Shown: piece after piece, positions 43,175-51,187 of the stretch
How the letters are laid out: each line of letters starts with the position of its first letter
Numbering within the stretch: position 1 is the first letter of the stretch
Assembly: GCA_005881275.1 (NCBI GenBank)
Contig: VBEF01000022.1
Coordinates: 1-64,000, forward strand
Reading direction: 5' to 3'
Length of the DNA: 64,000 nt
Source of the DNA: Chloroflexota bacterium
GTDB taxonomy: Bacteria; Chloroflexota; Dormibacteria; Dormibacterales; Dormibacteraceae
The notes under the pieces: generated by a model
Database searches by the model: none
Told to the model about the DNA's origin: nothing
What the model saw: only the letters and a program-made list of their open reading frames with translations
Translations under genes and position numbers: made by a program

Positions 43175-44455
43175 GTGATCACGGCGGTTCCAGCGGCGAC
43201 GCCAGCCGTGTCGGAGCCGCACTTTGGCAACCTGCGCCATGCCGCGCTCAGCGCCTTCTGGTTCGGGAGCAACTTCCTCTGGATCCCGCTGACGACCGTC
43301 TTGCTCCAGTCCCAGATCGACGAAGTCGTCCCCCAGCGAGACCTCCAGAACACCGGCATCGGTGTTGCGCTCGGGGTTGGCGGCCTGCTGGCCATGACGG
43401 TGCCGCCCCTGGTCGGCGCGTGGTCCGACCGCATACACAGTCGCTTTGGACGGCGCCGGCCGATCATGGTCGCGGGCTCGCTCCTCACGATTCCCGGTCT
43501 CGTGGTCCTCATGTTCGCCGCGAACTTTCCAATGGTTCTGGTCGGTTACGCGATCATTCAGTTCTTCTTCAACGCCGCGGGCGCGGCGTACGCGGGCATC
43601 ATCCCCGACGTCGTCCCGGCCCAGCAGGTCGGCAAAGCAAGCGGCTTCCTGGCCACGATGACTCAGCTTGGAATCGGCGCCGGCCTGGGAGTCACCTCGC
43701 TCATCGGACGGAGCCCGGCCATCTACCTGATTCTCGGTGCGGTCGCGCTCTTGAGCCTCATTCCGACGGTCTGGGCCGCAAGAGGTGAGGGCCAGACGCC
43801 GATTCCAGCCCGTCCGCGCCGGCCGTTGGGCGAGGCGGTTCGGGAATTTCTCCGCCCCCTGCACGAGGGCGACTTCGCATGGGTGATTTTCACGCGCCTG
43901 ATGATTTCCTCCGGCATTACCGCCGTCCTCTACTTCCTCGTCAACTTCTTCCGAGACGTGGTGCTGCAAACGAAGACCGGCGCCGAGTCCTTCACGTCCA
44001 ACTGGCTTCTCGTCGTGGTCGTCACGGCCATCCCGTTCGGATTTTTTGGCGGCTTGGTGTCGGACCGCATCCGCCGGCGCAAGATCTTCGTCTACCTGGC
44101 CGGCGCCGCCCAGGCATTCGTCGCGATTGCGTTCATCGCTCTGTATCCGACCGCGATCCCGCTCGTGTTCGCGCTCGGAGTCGCATACGGAGTCGGCTAT
44201 GGCCTCTACTTCGCCGTCGACTGGGCGCTCGCCGTCGATACGCTCCCGGATCCCAAAGCTTCCGCGAAGGACATGGGCCTTTTCCACGTCGCCTTGACTT
44301 TGCCGCAGGCGATCATTCCCTTCTTCGGCGGCCCCCTCATCGATTTGCTGAACGGCCCGCACGGCAACGGGGGCTATCGGATCGTTTTCTCGAGCGCGGT
44401 TGTGTTCCTGTTCCTAGGGACTGTTCTCGTGAGCCGGATCAAGACCGTTCGCTGA
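43175..44455 (+). CDS. MFS transporter (GPH/sugar-cation symporter-like)
   Basis: 426 residues, GTG 43175, twelve predicted transmembrane helices. The loop 2-3 motif is GAWSDRIHSRFGRRRPIMVAG, typical of the GPH/SUC-like branch, and a second copy GGLVSDRIRRRKIF lies in the second half. Substrate could be a disaccharide or glycoside, but this is not certain. The 3' end overlaps the convergent GT87 gene by 42 bases. Confidence 0.85.
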   Translation: MITAVPAATPAVSEPHFGNLRHAALSAFWFGSNFLWIPLTTVLLQSQIDEVVPQRDLQNTGIGVALGVGGLLAMTVPPLVGAWSDRIHSRFGRRRPIMVAGSLLTIPGLVVLMFAANFPMVLVGYAIIQFFFNAAGAAYAGIIPDVVPAQQVGKASGFLATMTQLGIGAGLGVTSLIGRSPAIYLILGAVALLSLIPTVWAARGEGQTPIPARPRRPLGEAVREFLRPLHEGDFAWVIFTRLMISSGITAVLYFLVNFFRDVVLQTKTGAESFTSNWLLVVVVTAIPFGFFGGLVSDRIRRRKIFVYLAGAAQAFVAIAFIALYPTAIPLVFALGVAYGVGYGLYFAVDWALAVDTLPDPKASAKDMGLFHVALTLPQAIIPFFGGPLIDLLNGPHGNGGYRIVFSSAVVFLFLGTVLVSRIKTVR

Positions 44456-45685
44456 GCGCCGCACCGCGACCAGGCTCGCGACCCAGATCGCGGCGATGCC
44501 CACGACGCCGAATTCCGCCAGGACCCGGAGCACGACCAGATTGGAGTAGCCCGACACGAGAAGCGCCTGCATCAGCTTGTGGACCGGGCCGATCAGCAGC
44601 CAGGCGCACGACACCAGGGCGAGCACCGGCCAGTCGCGCCTCCGCATGGCCCACACGACGAGCACAAACATCGGCAGCAGGAGCAGCACGAGATGCGTAC
44701 CCCACGAATACGACGCGATGAGCGGCGTCGCGGCCACGATCGCGGCCGCCTCGAGCGACCGGCCCATAGGCGTCACGGCCGGCCGCCGAAGCACGCGAAA
44801 CGTGAACACGAGGACGGCGACGGCAATGAGCGCGGTCAGCACGCGCGCCGCGAAAGGACTGCCGCGCACCGAGATGAAAGTGTTCGGGTCGAAGAGGCGG
44901 GTGATGGTCCCGCCGGGAGAGTGATTCTCGAATAGGCCGGTCCCGGCGCTCACCGACGGGAGCACCTTGAACAGGTACTCCAACAGGTATTGCGGCGCTC
45001 CCACGAGCCACAGGACGAGTCCCGCCGCGGCCGCGGCGGCGAACATCCTCCATCGCCTTGCCCAAAAGACGAGCAGGGCGACCGGACCCTGAATGAGCTT
45101 GATCGCGATGGCCGCGCCGAGAGCCGCTCCGCCCCACCATCGGTCGTCGACCCAGGCCAACAACCAAACGCCCGACAGAGCCAGGAGGACGAGATTGACC
45201 TGGCCCTCGTCGACGTTCCCGACGACAGGCTCGAAGGCAAGCGCGATTAGGACCAGCAGCACCGCGAGCTGCCAATCGTCCACCTTCAGCGCTTTCAACG
45301 TGAGCCAGACGAACAGCCCCAAAGACGCGTTGAGAACCACGACCGCGCCGACGGTGATGAGGTGGGCGTCGACGCCGACCAGCGGCTGCAGCAACCACGC
45401 GAGCACCGGCGGCATCACGTACTGGGGGCCGGTCGGTTCGAGGCAGCCGATGGTCGCGCACAGGTCGTACGGGTCCTGGCCGTTGGCTATGCGCGTGGCG
45501 GCGCGCATGTAGCTCTCCTGGAAGTCGCCTAGATAGCCCCCGAGGAAGATCGGTTGAATCAGCGCCTGCCACAGATATGTCGCGACGATCGGGATGCCCG
45601 CGATCGCCAGCAGGACCGTACGGAAGCGGCGGTTGTCCAGCGCGGAGCGTCGGGTGCGGGGCGTCGAGGTGAGCTCGCCGATCAC
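44414..45685 (-). CDS. GT87-like polyprenol-phosphate mannosyltransferase family protein (DUF2029)
   Basis: 423 residues with about ten transmembrane helices. The first outer loop GDFQESYMRAATRIANGQDPYD carries the conserved acidic residue and the G-x-D-P-Y motif of DUF2029/GT87 enzymes, which add mannose from polyprenyl-phosphate-mannose to envelope glycolipids. The acceptor is unknown. A structured RNA and an intrinsic terminator lie on the same strand 85-225 bases upstream and may control it (see findings). Confidence 0.78.
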   Translation of the reverse strand: MIGELTSTPRTRRSALDNRRFRTVLLAIAGIPIVATYLWQALIQPIFLGGYLGDFQESYMRAATRIANGQDPYDLCATIGCLEPTGPQYVMPPVLAWLLQPLVGVDAHLITVGAVVVLNASLGLFVWLTLKALKVDDWQLAVLLVLIALAFEPVVGNVDEGQVNLVLLALSGVWLLAWVDDRWWGGAALGAAIAIKLIQGPVALLVFWARRWRMFAAAAAAGLVLWLVGAPQYLLEYLFKVLPSVSAGTGLFENHSPGGTITRLFDPNTFISVRGSPFAARVLTALIAVAVLVFTFRVLRRPAVTPMGRSLEAAAIVAATPLIASYSWGTHLVLLLLPMFVLVVWAMRRRDWPVLALVSCAWLLIGPVHKLMQALLVSGYSNLVVLRVLAEFGVVGIAAIWVASLVAVRRSANGLDPAHENSP

Positions 45686-45712
45686 GAGCGCGAATTATGG
45701 GATTGCGGTGAG

Positions 45713-45766
45713 CCCCTCCGGCGGCTTCGGCGCCACCTCCCCGTAAAAATTGGGAGGAGTTGGGAG
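45713..45766. repeat. Dispersed 54-base repeat, copy A
   Basis: Runs from CCCCTCCGGCGGCTTCG to GGAGGAGTTGGGAG and contains CCTCCC/GGGAGG arms around a TAAAAAT-type loop. Copy B at 58525-58578 matches it over nearly its whole length. Lies between the GT87 start and the terminator at 45770. Confidence 0.6.
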
Positions 45767-45769
45767 TTC

Positions 45770-45807
45770 AAAAAAACGAGGCGGCGCCTGCAGCGGACAC
45801 CGCCTCG
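45770..45807 (-). terminator. Intrinsic terminator on the minus strand
   Basis: CGAGGCGG (45777-45784 on the plus strand) pairs with CCGCCTCG (45800-45807), an 8-bp GC stem; read on the minus strand it is followed by seven T residues (45776-45770). This is the best intrinsic terminator in the window. It ends the structured region 45809-45910 and precedes the GT87 gene by 84 bases. Confidence 0.85.
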
Positions 45808-45808
45808 A

Positions 45809-45910
45809 CCGGGATGCCACCGGGTGACACGCGCTTGGTTTTCTGCGCCGCTTTACGGCCGTTGCCTACTTGTGGAGGCCAACCTTTGCGTGAACTGTCG
45901 GTGGACCCGG
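45809..45910 (-). ncRNA. Structured RNA of unknown class (small RNA or riboswitch-like leader)
   Basis: Long-range pairing closes the region: CCGGG (45809-45813) with CCCGG (45906-45910), and CCACCG (45817-45822) with CGGTGG (45899-45904), then CACGC (45828-45832) with GCGTG (45888-45892) and TTGG (45835-45838) with CCAA (45879-45882). Inside are two hairpins, GCCG-CTTTA-CGGC (45847-45859) and GCCT-(8)-AGGC (45864-45879). The minus strand is favoured because the terminator follows directly, and a TTGACA -35 lies at 45958-45953 on that strand; its -10 is weak. No known riboswitch consensus was recognised. No protein-coding signal is seen in 45686-45976. Confidence 0.5.
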
Positions 45911-45976
45911 ACGGAAACTAATTGACTCCACAGTGCGACGATCCGGAGACAATGTCAAGTGGGTTGGCCCGGGCGC

Positions 45977-46780
45977 CTACCCAAGCGCTTCGTACGGAAA
46001 CGCCGAACCGAACGGCTCGTAGAGAAGGAGCACCTTCTCGATTGGCAGCACGTCCCGCATGAAGATCGCACCCGCGGCCACTCCGGCGAATCCAACGATT
46101 CCCAGGCCGTCGTGCGGCGCCGCCTGCTCCGCGCTGTCCTGCATCACGCGGAAGGCCTGCGTCCGCGCCGTCTGATTCGCCATCCCGATCACGTGTTTCC
46201 AGGCCGCGGTGTAGTTCGCGGCCGGGTCAAGCGCGACCGGAGCCGCGATCACGTTCACGGCGGCGCCCGCGCCAACGGCGGCCGGTGCCTTGGGCTTTTC
46301 GCTCAAAGCCTTCGCGACCGCCGCGACCTCGGCTTCCACCTCACCCTTCAACGTGGGCAGCAGCCGCAGGAACGCTGCTATCTGCCGGTCGATCGGCGCC
46401 GGCGGCCGGTAGGTCGGTCCTGGAAGCACCGTGGCGAATGGCCGGTAGATCGAGGCGAACTGAGCGGGATCCATCTGCTCCCGGACGAGGATGCCGAGCG
46501 CGACCACCTGTGCCGACTCGAGAGCGGCCGTGACGGCGCCTGCGTCGGGCAGGGCTTTGCTGATCGCGGCCTGCACCTGGGTGACGCGAAATCCCGTCGT
46601 GAACGCGTTCACCATCGCTTCGTCCGCGCCCGAAAGCAACGCGTCGATCGCCTCCTCGGCGACGCCAGCCGAAATCCTCTGCCGCGACACCATTCGGGCC
46701 GTGGCGATCCACTCCCACTGCGGAGGCCCCAACGTTTTGCTGGCGGCGGTCAGAAACTGACCCGCCTCAGTGGCGCTCAG
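45977..46780 (-). CDS. Hypothetical protein linked to glpX
   Basis: About 267 residues. The protein is Ala/Val-rich and mostly helical, with no signal peptide, membrane span or recognised domain. Segments such as GPPQWEWIATARMVSRQRI and FAGVAAGAIFMRDVLPIEKVLLLYEPFGSAFPYEALG look conserved rather than random. No ATG, GTG or TTG start lies near the expected beginning; a CTG at 46780 overlapping the glpX stop (CTGA) would give the natural start, otherwise the ATG inside at ATARM. Coupling to fructose-1,6-bisphosphatase suggests a metabolic or regulatory partner but does not show it. Confidence 0.6.
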   Translation of the reverse strand: MSATEAGQFLTAASKTLGPPQWEWIATARMVSRQRISAGVAEEAIDALLSGADEAMVNAFTTGFRVTQVQAAISKALPDAGAVTAALESAQVVALGILVREQMDPAQFASIYRPFATVLPGPTYRPPAPIDRQIAAFLRLLPTLKGEVEAEVAAVAKALSEKPKAPAAVGAGAAVNVIAAPVALDPAANYTAAWKHVIGMANQTARTQAFRVMQDSAEQAAPHDGLGIVGFAGVAAGAIFMRDVLPIEKVLLLYEPFGSAFPYEALG

Positions 46781-47781
46781 CGGACCGCGACCTGTTCCGG
46801 AAGTAGGCTCTTCGCCCGCAACTTGTCGATGGGGTGGTAGGCGTCGACGATGCGCATGGTGCCTGACGCCGAGCGCAGCACCATCGACTGCGTGTAGGCG
46901 TAGACGTCCTCGTAGCGAACGCCCTTCAAGAGCTCGCCCGACGTTATGCCGGTCGCCGCAAAGAAGATGTCCTTGCCGGAGCAGAGATCGTCGATGCACA
47001 GCACCTTGTCAGGCTTCAGCCCTTCCTGGATCGCCATCTCTCGCTCTTTGTCGTCGCGGAAGTGGAGCTTCGCCTGCATGTCGCCGCCGATGGTTTTGAT
47101 CGCGCACGCGGCGAGCACGCCCTCGGTCGCGCCGCCGGAGCCCATCATGCAGTGGATGCCGAACCGCGTTTCGAGCGCGGCTTCGAGCGCCGCCGCCACG
47201 TCGCCAGCGGAGATGAGCTTGATCCGCGCGCCAACGTCACGGATCTGCGCGATCGTTTCCTTGTTGCGCTCGCGGTCGAGCACAACGACAGTCAGCTCCT
47301 GCACCGGCAAACCTTCAGCCTTCGCGATCCGCCGCAGGTTCCACTCCACGGGCATCTCGAGATCGATCACACCGCGCGCCTTGCGGCCGACGACGAGCTT
47401 TTTCATATAGGGCACGTGGCTCGTGAACATCGTGCCTCGCTCGGCCAGCGCCACCACCGAGATCGCACCCGGCAGACCGGAAGCCGTGAGGCTCGTGCCT
47501 TCGATCGGATCGACCGCGACGTCCACCTCAGGTTCGAGACCGTTGCCGAGCTGCTCACCGAAATAGAGCATCGGCGCCTTGTCCTTCTCGCCCTCGCCGA
47601 TGACGACCGTGCCTTTCATGTCGACCGTCGCGAGCGAGGTGCGGATGGCTTCGACTGCGCGCGCGTCGGCAGCCTCCTTGTTGCCACGGCCCTGCAGCGG
47701 CGCGGCTGCCAGGGCGCCCGCTTCGGTCACGCGCAGCAGCTCGAGCGCGAGGTTGCGATTGATCTTGGGCTCTTCGATCAC
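46777..47781 (-). CDS. glpX: Fructose-1,6-bisphosphatase class II
   Basis: 334 residues, normal length. Dephosphorylates fructose-1,6-bisphosphate in gluconeogenesis. The GlpX features are the N-terminal EAGALAAAPLQGRGNKEAAD, GEGEKDKAPMLYFGE, the metal site DVAVDPIEGTSLTA and the late GSGGATEGVLAACAIKTIGG. ATG 47781 begins MIEEPKINRNLALELLRVTE. Its stop overlaps the next gene by 4 bases. Confidence 0.95.
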   Translation of the reverse strand: MIEEPKINRNLALELLRVTEAGALAAAPLQGRGNKEAADARAVEAIRTSLATVDMKGTVVIGEGEKDKAPMLYFGEQLGNGLEPEVDVAVDPIEGTSLTASGLPGAISVVALAERGTMFTSHVPYMKKLVVGRKARGVIDLEMPVEWNLRRIAKAEGLPVQELTVVVLDRERNKETIAQIRDVGARIKLISAGDVAAALEAALETRFGIHCMMGSGGATEGVLAACAIKTIGGDMQAKLHFRDDKEREMAIQEGLKPDKVLCIDDLCSGKDIFFAATGITSGELLKGVRYEDVYAYTQSMVLRSASGTMRIVDAYHPIDKLRAKSLLPEQVAVR

Positions 47782-47805
47782 TCTTAGTTCAGGGTAACCG
47801 AAGGA

Positions 47806-48351
47806 TTAAGCGAGGCCGCGGCGTCGGATCGGGAGCTTGTCAGCCTCCACCCAGAGCTCTTCTTTGCGCGCCAGCCGCCGGTCTCCGCCCCGATCGACGT
47901 AGACGCACGTCCGCTCGAGCACGGCGGTGATTCGCACCCTCTCGCCCGACAGGGTCGCCTCGAAAGCGTCGATCAGCACCTCGTCCTCGTCCAGCTCGAC
48001 CTCGCTCAGCGGGCGCGATCCGCTCGGCCGGACCTTGGTGGACAGCTGGAGCTGTGGGCGCGGACCGTGCTGCGGGCTCGGCTTGATGGTGAGCCTCGAC
48101 GAGGCCGAGCCGGCGAGCCGGATACCCGGCCTCGACCGCGACGGCGAAGCCGGCCTGACCGGCAGCGGCTTGGGGGCGGGCAGCGGAGGTGCCTTGCGCG
48201 CCTCGCCGCCGGCCTTGGGCGGCCTGTTCGGAGCGGCTTTGGGCGGCGGTGGTTTGGCCACCTTGTCGGCGGGACGGCTCGCCGCCCGGGCGCGGGGCGC
48301 CTGGCCTCGGGCCCGGGACGGCTTTTTCGACGATCCTCTAGAAGAACTCAC
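47806..48351 (-). CDS. Basic Pro/Ala-rich protein with small C-terminal domain
   Basis: 181 residues from GTG 48351. Residues 1-105 are disordered, rich in Pro, Lys, Arg and Ala, and highly basic; residues 115-181 look folded (EVLIDAFEATLSGERVRITAVLERTCVYVDRGGDRRL). Function unknown. It overlaps the bactofilin stop by 14 bases and may be a partner of the bactofilin scaffold or a nucleic-acid/envelope-binding protein. Confidence 0.6.
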   Translation of the reverse strand: MSSSRGSSKKPSRARGQAPRARAASRPADKVAKPPPPKAAPNRPPKAGGEARKAPPLPAPKPLPVRPASPSRSRPGIRLAGSASSRLTIKPSPQHGPRPQLQLSTKVRPSGSRPLSEVELDEDEVLIDAFEATLSGERVRITAVLERTCVYVDRGGDRRLARKEELWVEADKLPIRRRGLA

Positions 48352-48844
48352 CCCAGAATTTCCTGACCCTTCCCACAGGGTTCGGCGCAGCCCTCAACGG
48401 TACGACGACGGGCTGGGCCTGGACCTGTGTCCGCTCGTGGGGCGTTTCGGGCACCCCCTCGGGGTGCACCCGGATGACGCCGTAGTGGACTCCGCCCTCC
48501 TGCACGATCAGAGCTCCCACTGTGGCGTCGCCTTCGAGGCGTCCGGAGCTGGTGATCTTGAGCCGGCTCGTGGCGATGACGTTGCCGCGGACAAGTCCGG
48601 CCAGGGTGATCCTGGCACCTCGTATGTCGGCCTCGACGTGCGCCTCCGGCCCGATCAGGATGTCTCCGTCCGACTCGATCTGGCCGCTGAAGTTCCCAAG
48701 CACCTGTCCTGTGCCCTTCACCACGAGCTTGCCGGACAGGAAGTCTTCGCGGGCCAATACCGTCGCTTTCGGGTCCAGCCCGAGCGGATCTGGGCCCCCA
48801 TTCGTGCTGGGCAGTCCAGCGGCTTCCACCGCGATCTCAGACAT
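48338..48844 (-). CDS. Bactofilin
   Basis: 168 residues from ATG 48844, preceded by GGAGG at a good distance; a TTG two codons earlier is not needed. The bactofilin beta-helix occupies about residues 35-130, with repeating short strands seen in GKLVVKGTGQVLGNFSGQIE, SDGDILIGPEAHVEADIRG and ARITLAGLVRGNVIATSRLKITSSGRLEGDATVGALIV (parts given). It polymerises into cytoskeletal filaments near the membrane. Flanking tails are Pro-rich and basic. First gene of the bactofilin - basic protein pair. Confidence 0.92.
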   Translation of the reverse strand: MSEIAVEAAGLPSTNGGPDPLGLDPKATVLAREDFLSGKLVVKGTGQVLGNFSGQIESDGDILIGPEAHVEADIRGARITLAGLVRGNVIATSRLKITSSGRLEGDATVGALIVQEGGVHYGVIRVHPEGVPETPHERTQVQAQPVVVPLRAAPNPVGRVRKFWGEFF

Positions 48845-48913
48845 ATTCAAATCCTCCCGGCCGCCATATCCCCAACTCGGGCGGCCCCCTCCTGAGGCAG
48901 CATAGCTGCTGCT

Positions 48914-50275
48914 CTATAGCTGTGAATGTGTTGCCAAGTAATCAATTACTGCTTTCCGGTCTGGTGCGATTTCACCATCGAGCACCAGCTCTTCGAGCCT
49001 TTGCTTGATCCTCCCGACCTCGGGGCCGGGACCGATGCCCCGGATGGCCATGATGTCCTCCCCAGAAACCAGGGGAGCGAGCCGCGACGGTCGCTCTGCG
49101 CGGACCGCGTCGAGCCGGGCCTGCAGCTCGTCCAGCTTTTCGGGTTCGGGGTAGGCCGAGGCGGCGATATCGGCCCGGGCCAGGGCCATGAGGCGGTCCA
49201 GCAGCGGGCCCGCGTCCCGGGCCAGGCGGCGCACCGCGCCATCGCTCCACTCCGACTTGTAGAACACGGGCCGCAGATGCAGGCGGACCAGGGTCACCAC
49301 CACATCGATCTCCTTCTGCGAGAAGCGCAATCGCTCCAGGGCAACCCTGGCTATCCCGGCGCCGACCTCCTCGTGGCCGATGAAGGTGCCGTCGCCTTTG
49401 GCGGTCGCCGGCTTGCCGACATCGTGAAAAAGGGCCGCCACCCGCAGCGGGAGGTCTGGCGACGTGGCCTGGACGGTCAGCAGCGTGTGGCCGAACACAT
49501 CGTGCGTGTGGTAGCCGCTCTGCTCGACGCCTTTGCAGGCGGCGATCTCAGGCAGGACCACCTCGAGCAGCCCCGACTCGTCGAGGAGCTCCAGCGCCAG
49601 CCTGGGACGGGCCGATTCCAGCATCTTGCGCAGCTCTGCCGCGACGCGCTCCGCCGAGATCACGGGGGGGCTCAGCCGACCCCTCAGCTCGCGCATCGCG
49701 GGGACCAGCTCCGGGGCCAGCTGAAAGCCGAGCTCGGCCGCGAACCGGATCCCGCGCAGCATGCGCAGCGGGTCGTCCGTGAACGTGCGCTTGGGATCCG
49801 CCGGCGTCCGCAGAACCCCCGCCTCGAGGTCGTCCCGGGCGCCCAGCGGGTCGTGGATCCTCCCGTCGAGGTCCATCAGCAGGGTGTTGATCGTGAAATC
49901 GCGCCGGCGGAGGTCTTCCTCCAACGTTGCCGGGCGGACATCCGGCTTGCGTGAATCGGGCGCATACGACTCTTCGCGGGCTGTGACGAACTCGACCAGG
50001 CGACCTTGCACCGTGACCTGGGCGGTGCCGAAGCGCTCGAACGTCACCGGCGGCGGCGCGCCGGCCACCTCCGCAAAGCGACGCGCCAGAGCGAGAGCGT
50101 CGCCGCCCTCAACCACCACGTCGGGATTCGCGTGCGGGCGTTCCAGGAGCACGTCGCGGACGTAGCCGCCGACGATCCAGGCCCTGAGGTTGAGGTCGTC
50201 CGCCGCGCGCTTCAGCAGGCGCAGGAGCTCCTGGTCGCTGAGCGGGGTCTGCGCTACTGGTTGATCCGCGCCCAT
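48914..50275 (-). CDS. cca: CCA-adding enzyme/poly(A) polymerase family, motif-A variant
   Basis: 453 residues. Class II tRNA nucleotidyltransferase layout: VGGYVRDVLL, then FERFGTAQV, RRRDFTINTLLMDLDGRIHDPLGA, DDPLRMLRGIRFAAELGF, an HD-type phosphohydrolase region VAALFHDVGKPA and a C-terminal helical tail. The usual D-x-D metal pair after GRP reads N-P-D (ERPHANPDVVVEGGDA), so the first Asp is Asn. It might still work or have changed specificity. ATG 50275 overlaps the ROK stop by 22 bases. Confidence 0.85.
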   Translation of the reverse strand: MGADQPVAQTPLSDQELLRLLKRAADDLNLRAWIVGGYVRDVLLERPHANPDVVVEGGDALALARRFAEVAGAPPPVTFERFGTAQVTVQGRLVEFVTAREESYAPDSRKPDVRPATLEEDLRRRDFTINTLLMDLDGRIHDPLGARDDLEAGVLRTPADPKRTFTDDPLRMLRGIRFAAELGFQLAPELVPAMRELRGRLSPPVISAERVAAELRKMLESARPRLALELLDESGLLEVVLPEIAACKGVEQSGYHTHDVFGHTLLTVQATSPDLPLRVAALFHDVGKPATAKGDGTFIGHEEVGAGIARVALERLRFSQKEIDVVVTLVRLHLRPVFYKSEWSDGAVRRLARDAGPLLDRLMALARADIAASAYPEPEKLDELQARLDAVRAERPSRLAPLVSGEDIMAIRGIGPGPEVGRIKQRLEELVLDGEIAPDRKAVIDYLATHSQL

Positions 50276-51126
50276 TCCACGGCCCCCACCTGTCCTGCGC
50301 GATCACCGAGTCGGGCGCGGCGCAGTTGGGGCCGGCGAGCGGGCTTGATGAAAGGCGAGGAGCGGAGCGTTTCGAGCATGGTCGGGTAAACGAGCTTCCA
50401 GGAGCGGGAGATCCCGCCGCCGATGACGAAGATCTCGGGATCGAGCACGTTGGTGAGGCTGATCAGGGCGATGCCCATATAACGCGCCGCCCGCTCGACC
50501 ACAATTCGCGCTTGACGGTCGCCGCGGGCGGCCTCCGCGAACAGCTCGGCGGCGGGCCGGCCGGTGTCCCGGGCGATGGCCGTCCCGCTCGCCATCGCTT
50601 CGAGGCATCCGCGCTGGCCGCAGTTGTCCAGAGGGCCATCGGGGTCGACGATCATGTGTCCGACCTCTCCAGCGGTGCCATGCCCGCCGCGGTGAAGCTT
50701 GCCGTCCATGATCAAGCCGCCACCCACTCCAGTCGACCACGTGATGTAGACCATGTTTCGCGTGCCCCGGCCGGCGCCGTGGTGGAACTCGCCGAGCCCC
50801 GCCATGTCCGCGTCATTGGCCAGCTGGACCTTGGCGCCCGTGGCGCGGCTGAGGAGAGCCGCGAGCGGCACGTTCTCCCAGGGCAGGTTGGGGGGGTTGA
50901 CCAGTACGCCGCGCTTGATGTCGATCGGACCCGGAGCGGCGATCGTGATGCTGCGCACCTTTTGACGGCCGCGATGCCGGTCGATCTCCGCCGCAGCCCA
51001 TTCGACCAGGCCCTGCGGCGTGCCGAGCAGCGCGGTCCGGGTCTTGACGCTGGCGACCAGCTGGCCGTCGGAGCGTGCGAGCCCCACGCGCACCTGCGTT
51101 CCACCTAGATCGATTCCGGCCAGCAT
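50254..51126 (-). CDS. ROK-family sugar kinase (glucokinase-like)
   Basis: 290 residues. Phosphorylates a hexose with ATP. N-terminal ATP motif LAGIDLGGTQVRVGL, the substrate region NDADMAGLGEF (catalytic Asp), TWSTGVGGGLIMDGKL and HGTAGEVGHMIVDPDGPLDNCGQRGCLEAMASG with the zinc-binding Cys cluster of ROK kinases. Glucokinase is most likely, but N-acetyl-sugar kinases share the pattern. Overlaps cca. Confidence 0.9.
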   Translation of the reverse strand: MLAGIDLGGTQVRVGLARSDGQLVASVKTRTALLGTPQGLVEWAAAEIDRHRGRQKVRSITIAAPGPIDIKRGVLVNPPNLPWENVPLAALLSRATGAKVQLANDADMAGLGEFHHGAGRGTRNMVYITWSTGVGGGLIMDGKLHRGGHGTAGEVGHMIVDPDGPLDNCGQRGCLEAMASGTAIARDTGRPAAELFAEAARGDRQARIVVERAARYMGIALISLTNVLDPEIFVIGGGISRSWKLVYPTMLETLRSSPFIKPARRPQLRRARLGDRAGQVGAVEWARINQ

Positions 51127-51187
51127 CGCTTAGTGGACTGTAGCGTTCGGGCCCACCCGGTCGTGGTCGCGACGGGCGTGGTCGAAT

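Noticed and set aside
43124-44362. 412-residue minus-strand frame
   Set aside because: Antisense to the MFS transporter; highly charged shadow frame.
45809-45910. c-di-GMP-I riboswitch
   Set aside because: A CACGCAAAGG-like stretch is present, but the second conserved half and the tetraloop-receptor layout are missing.
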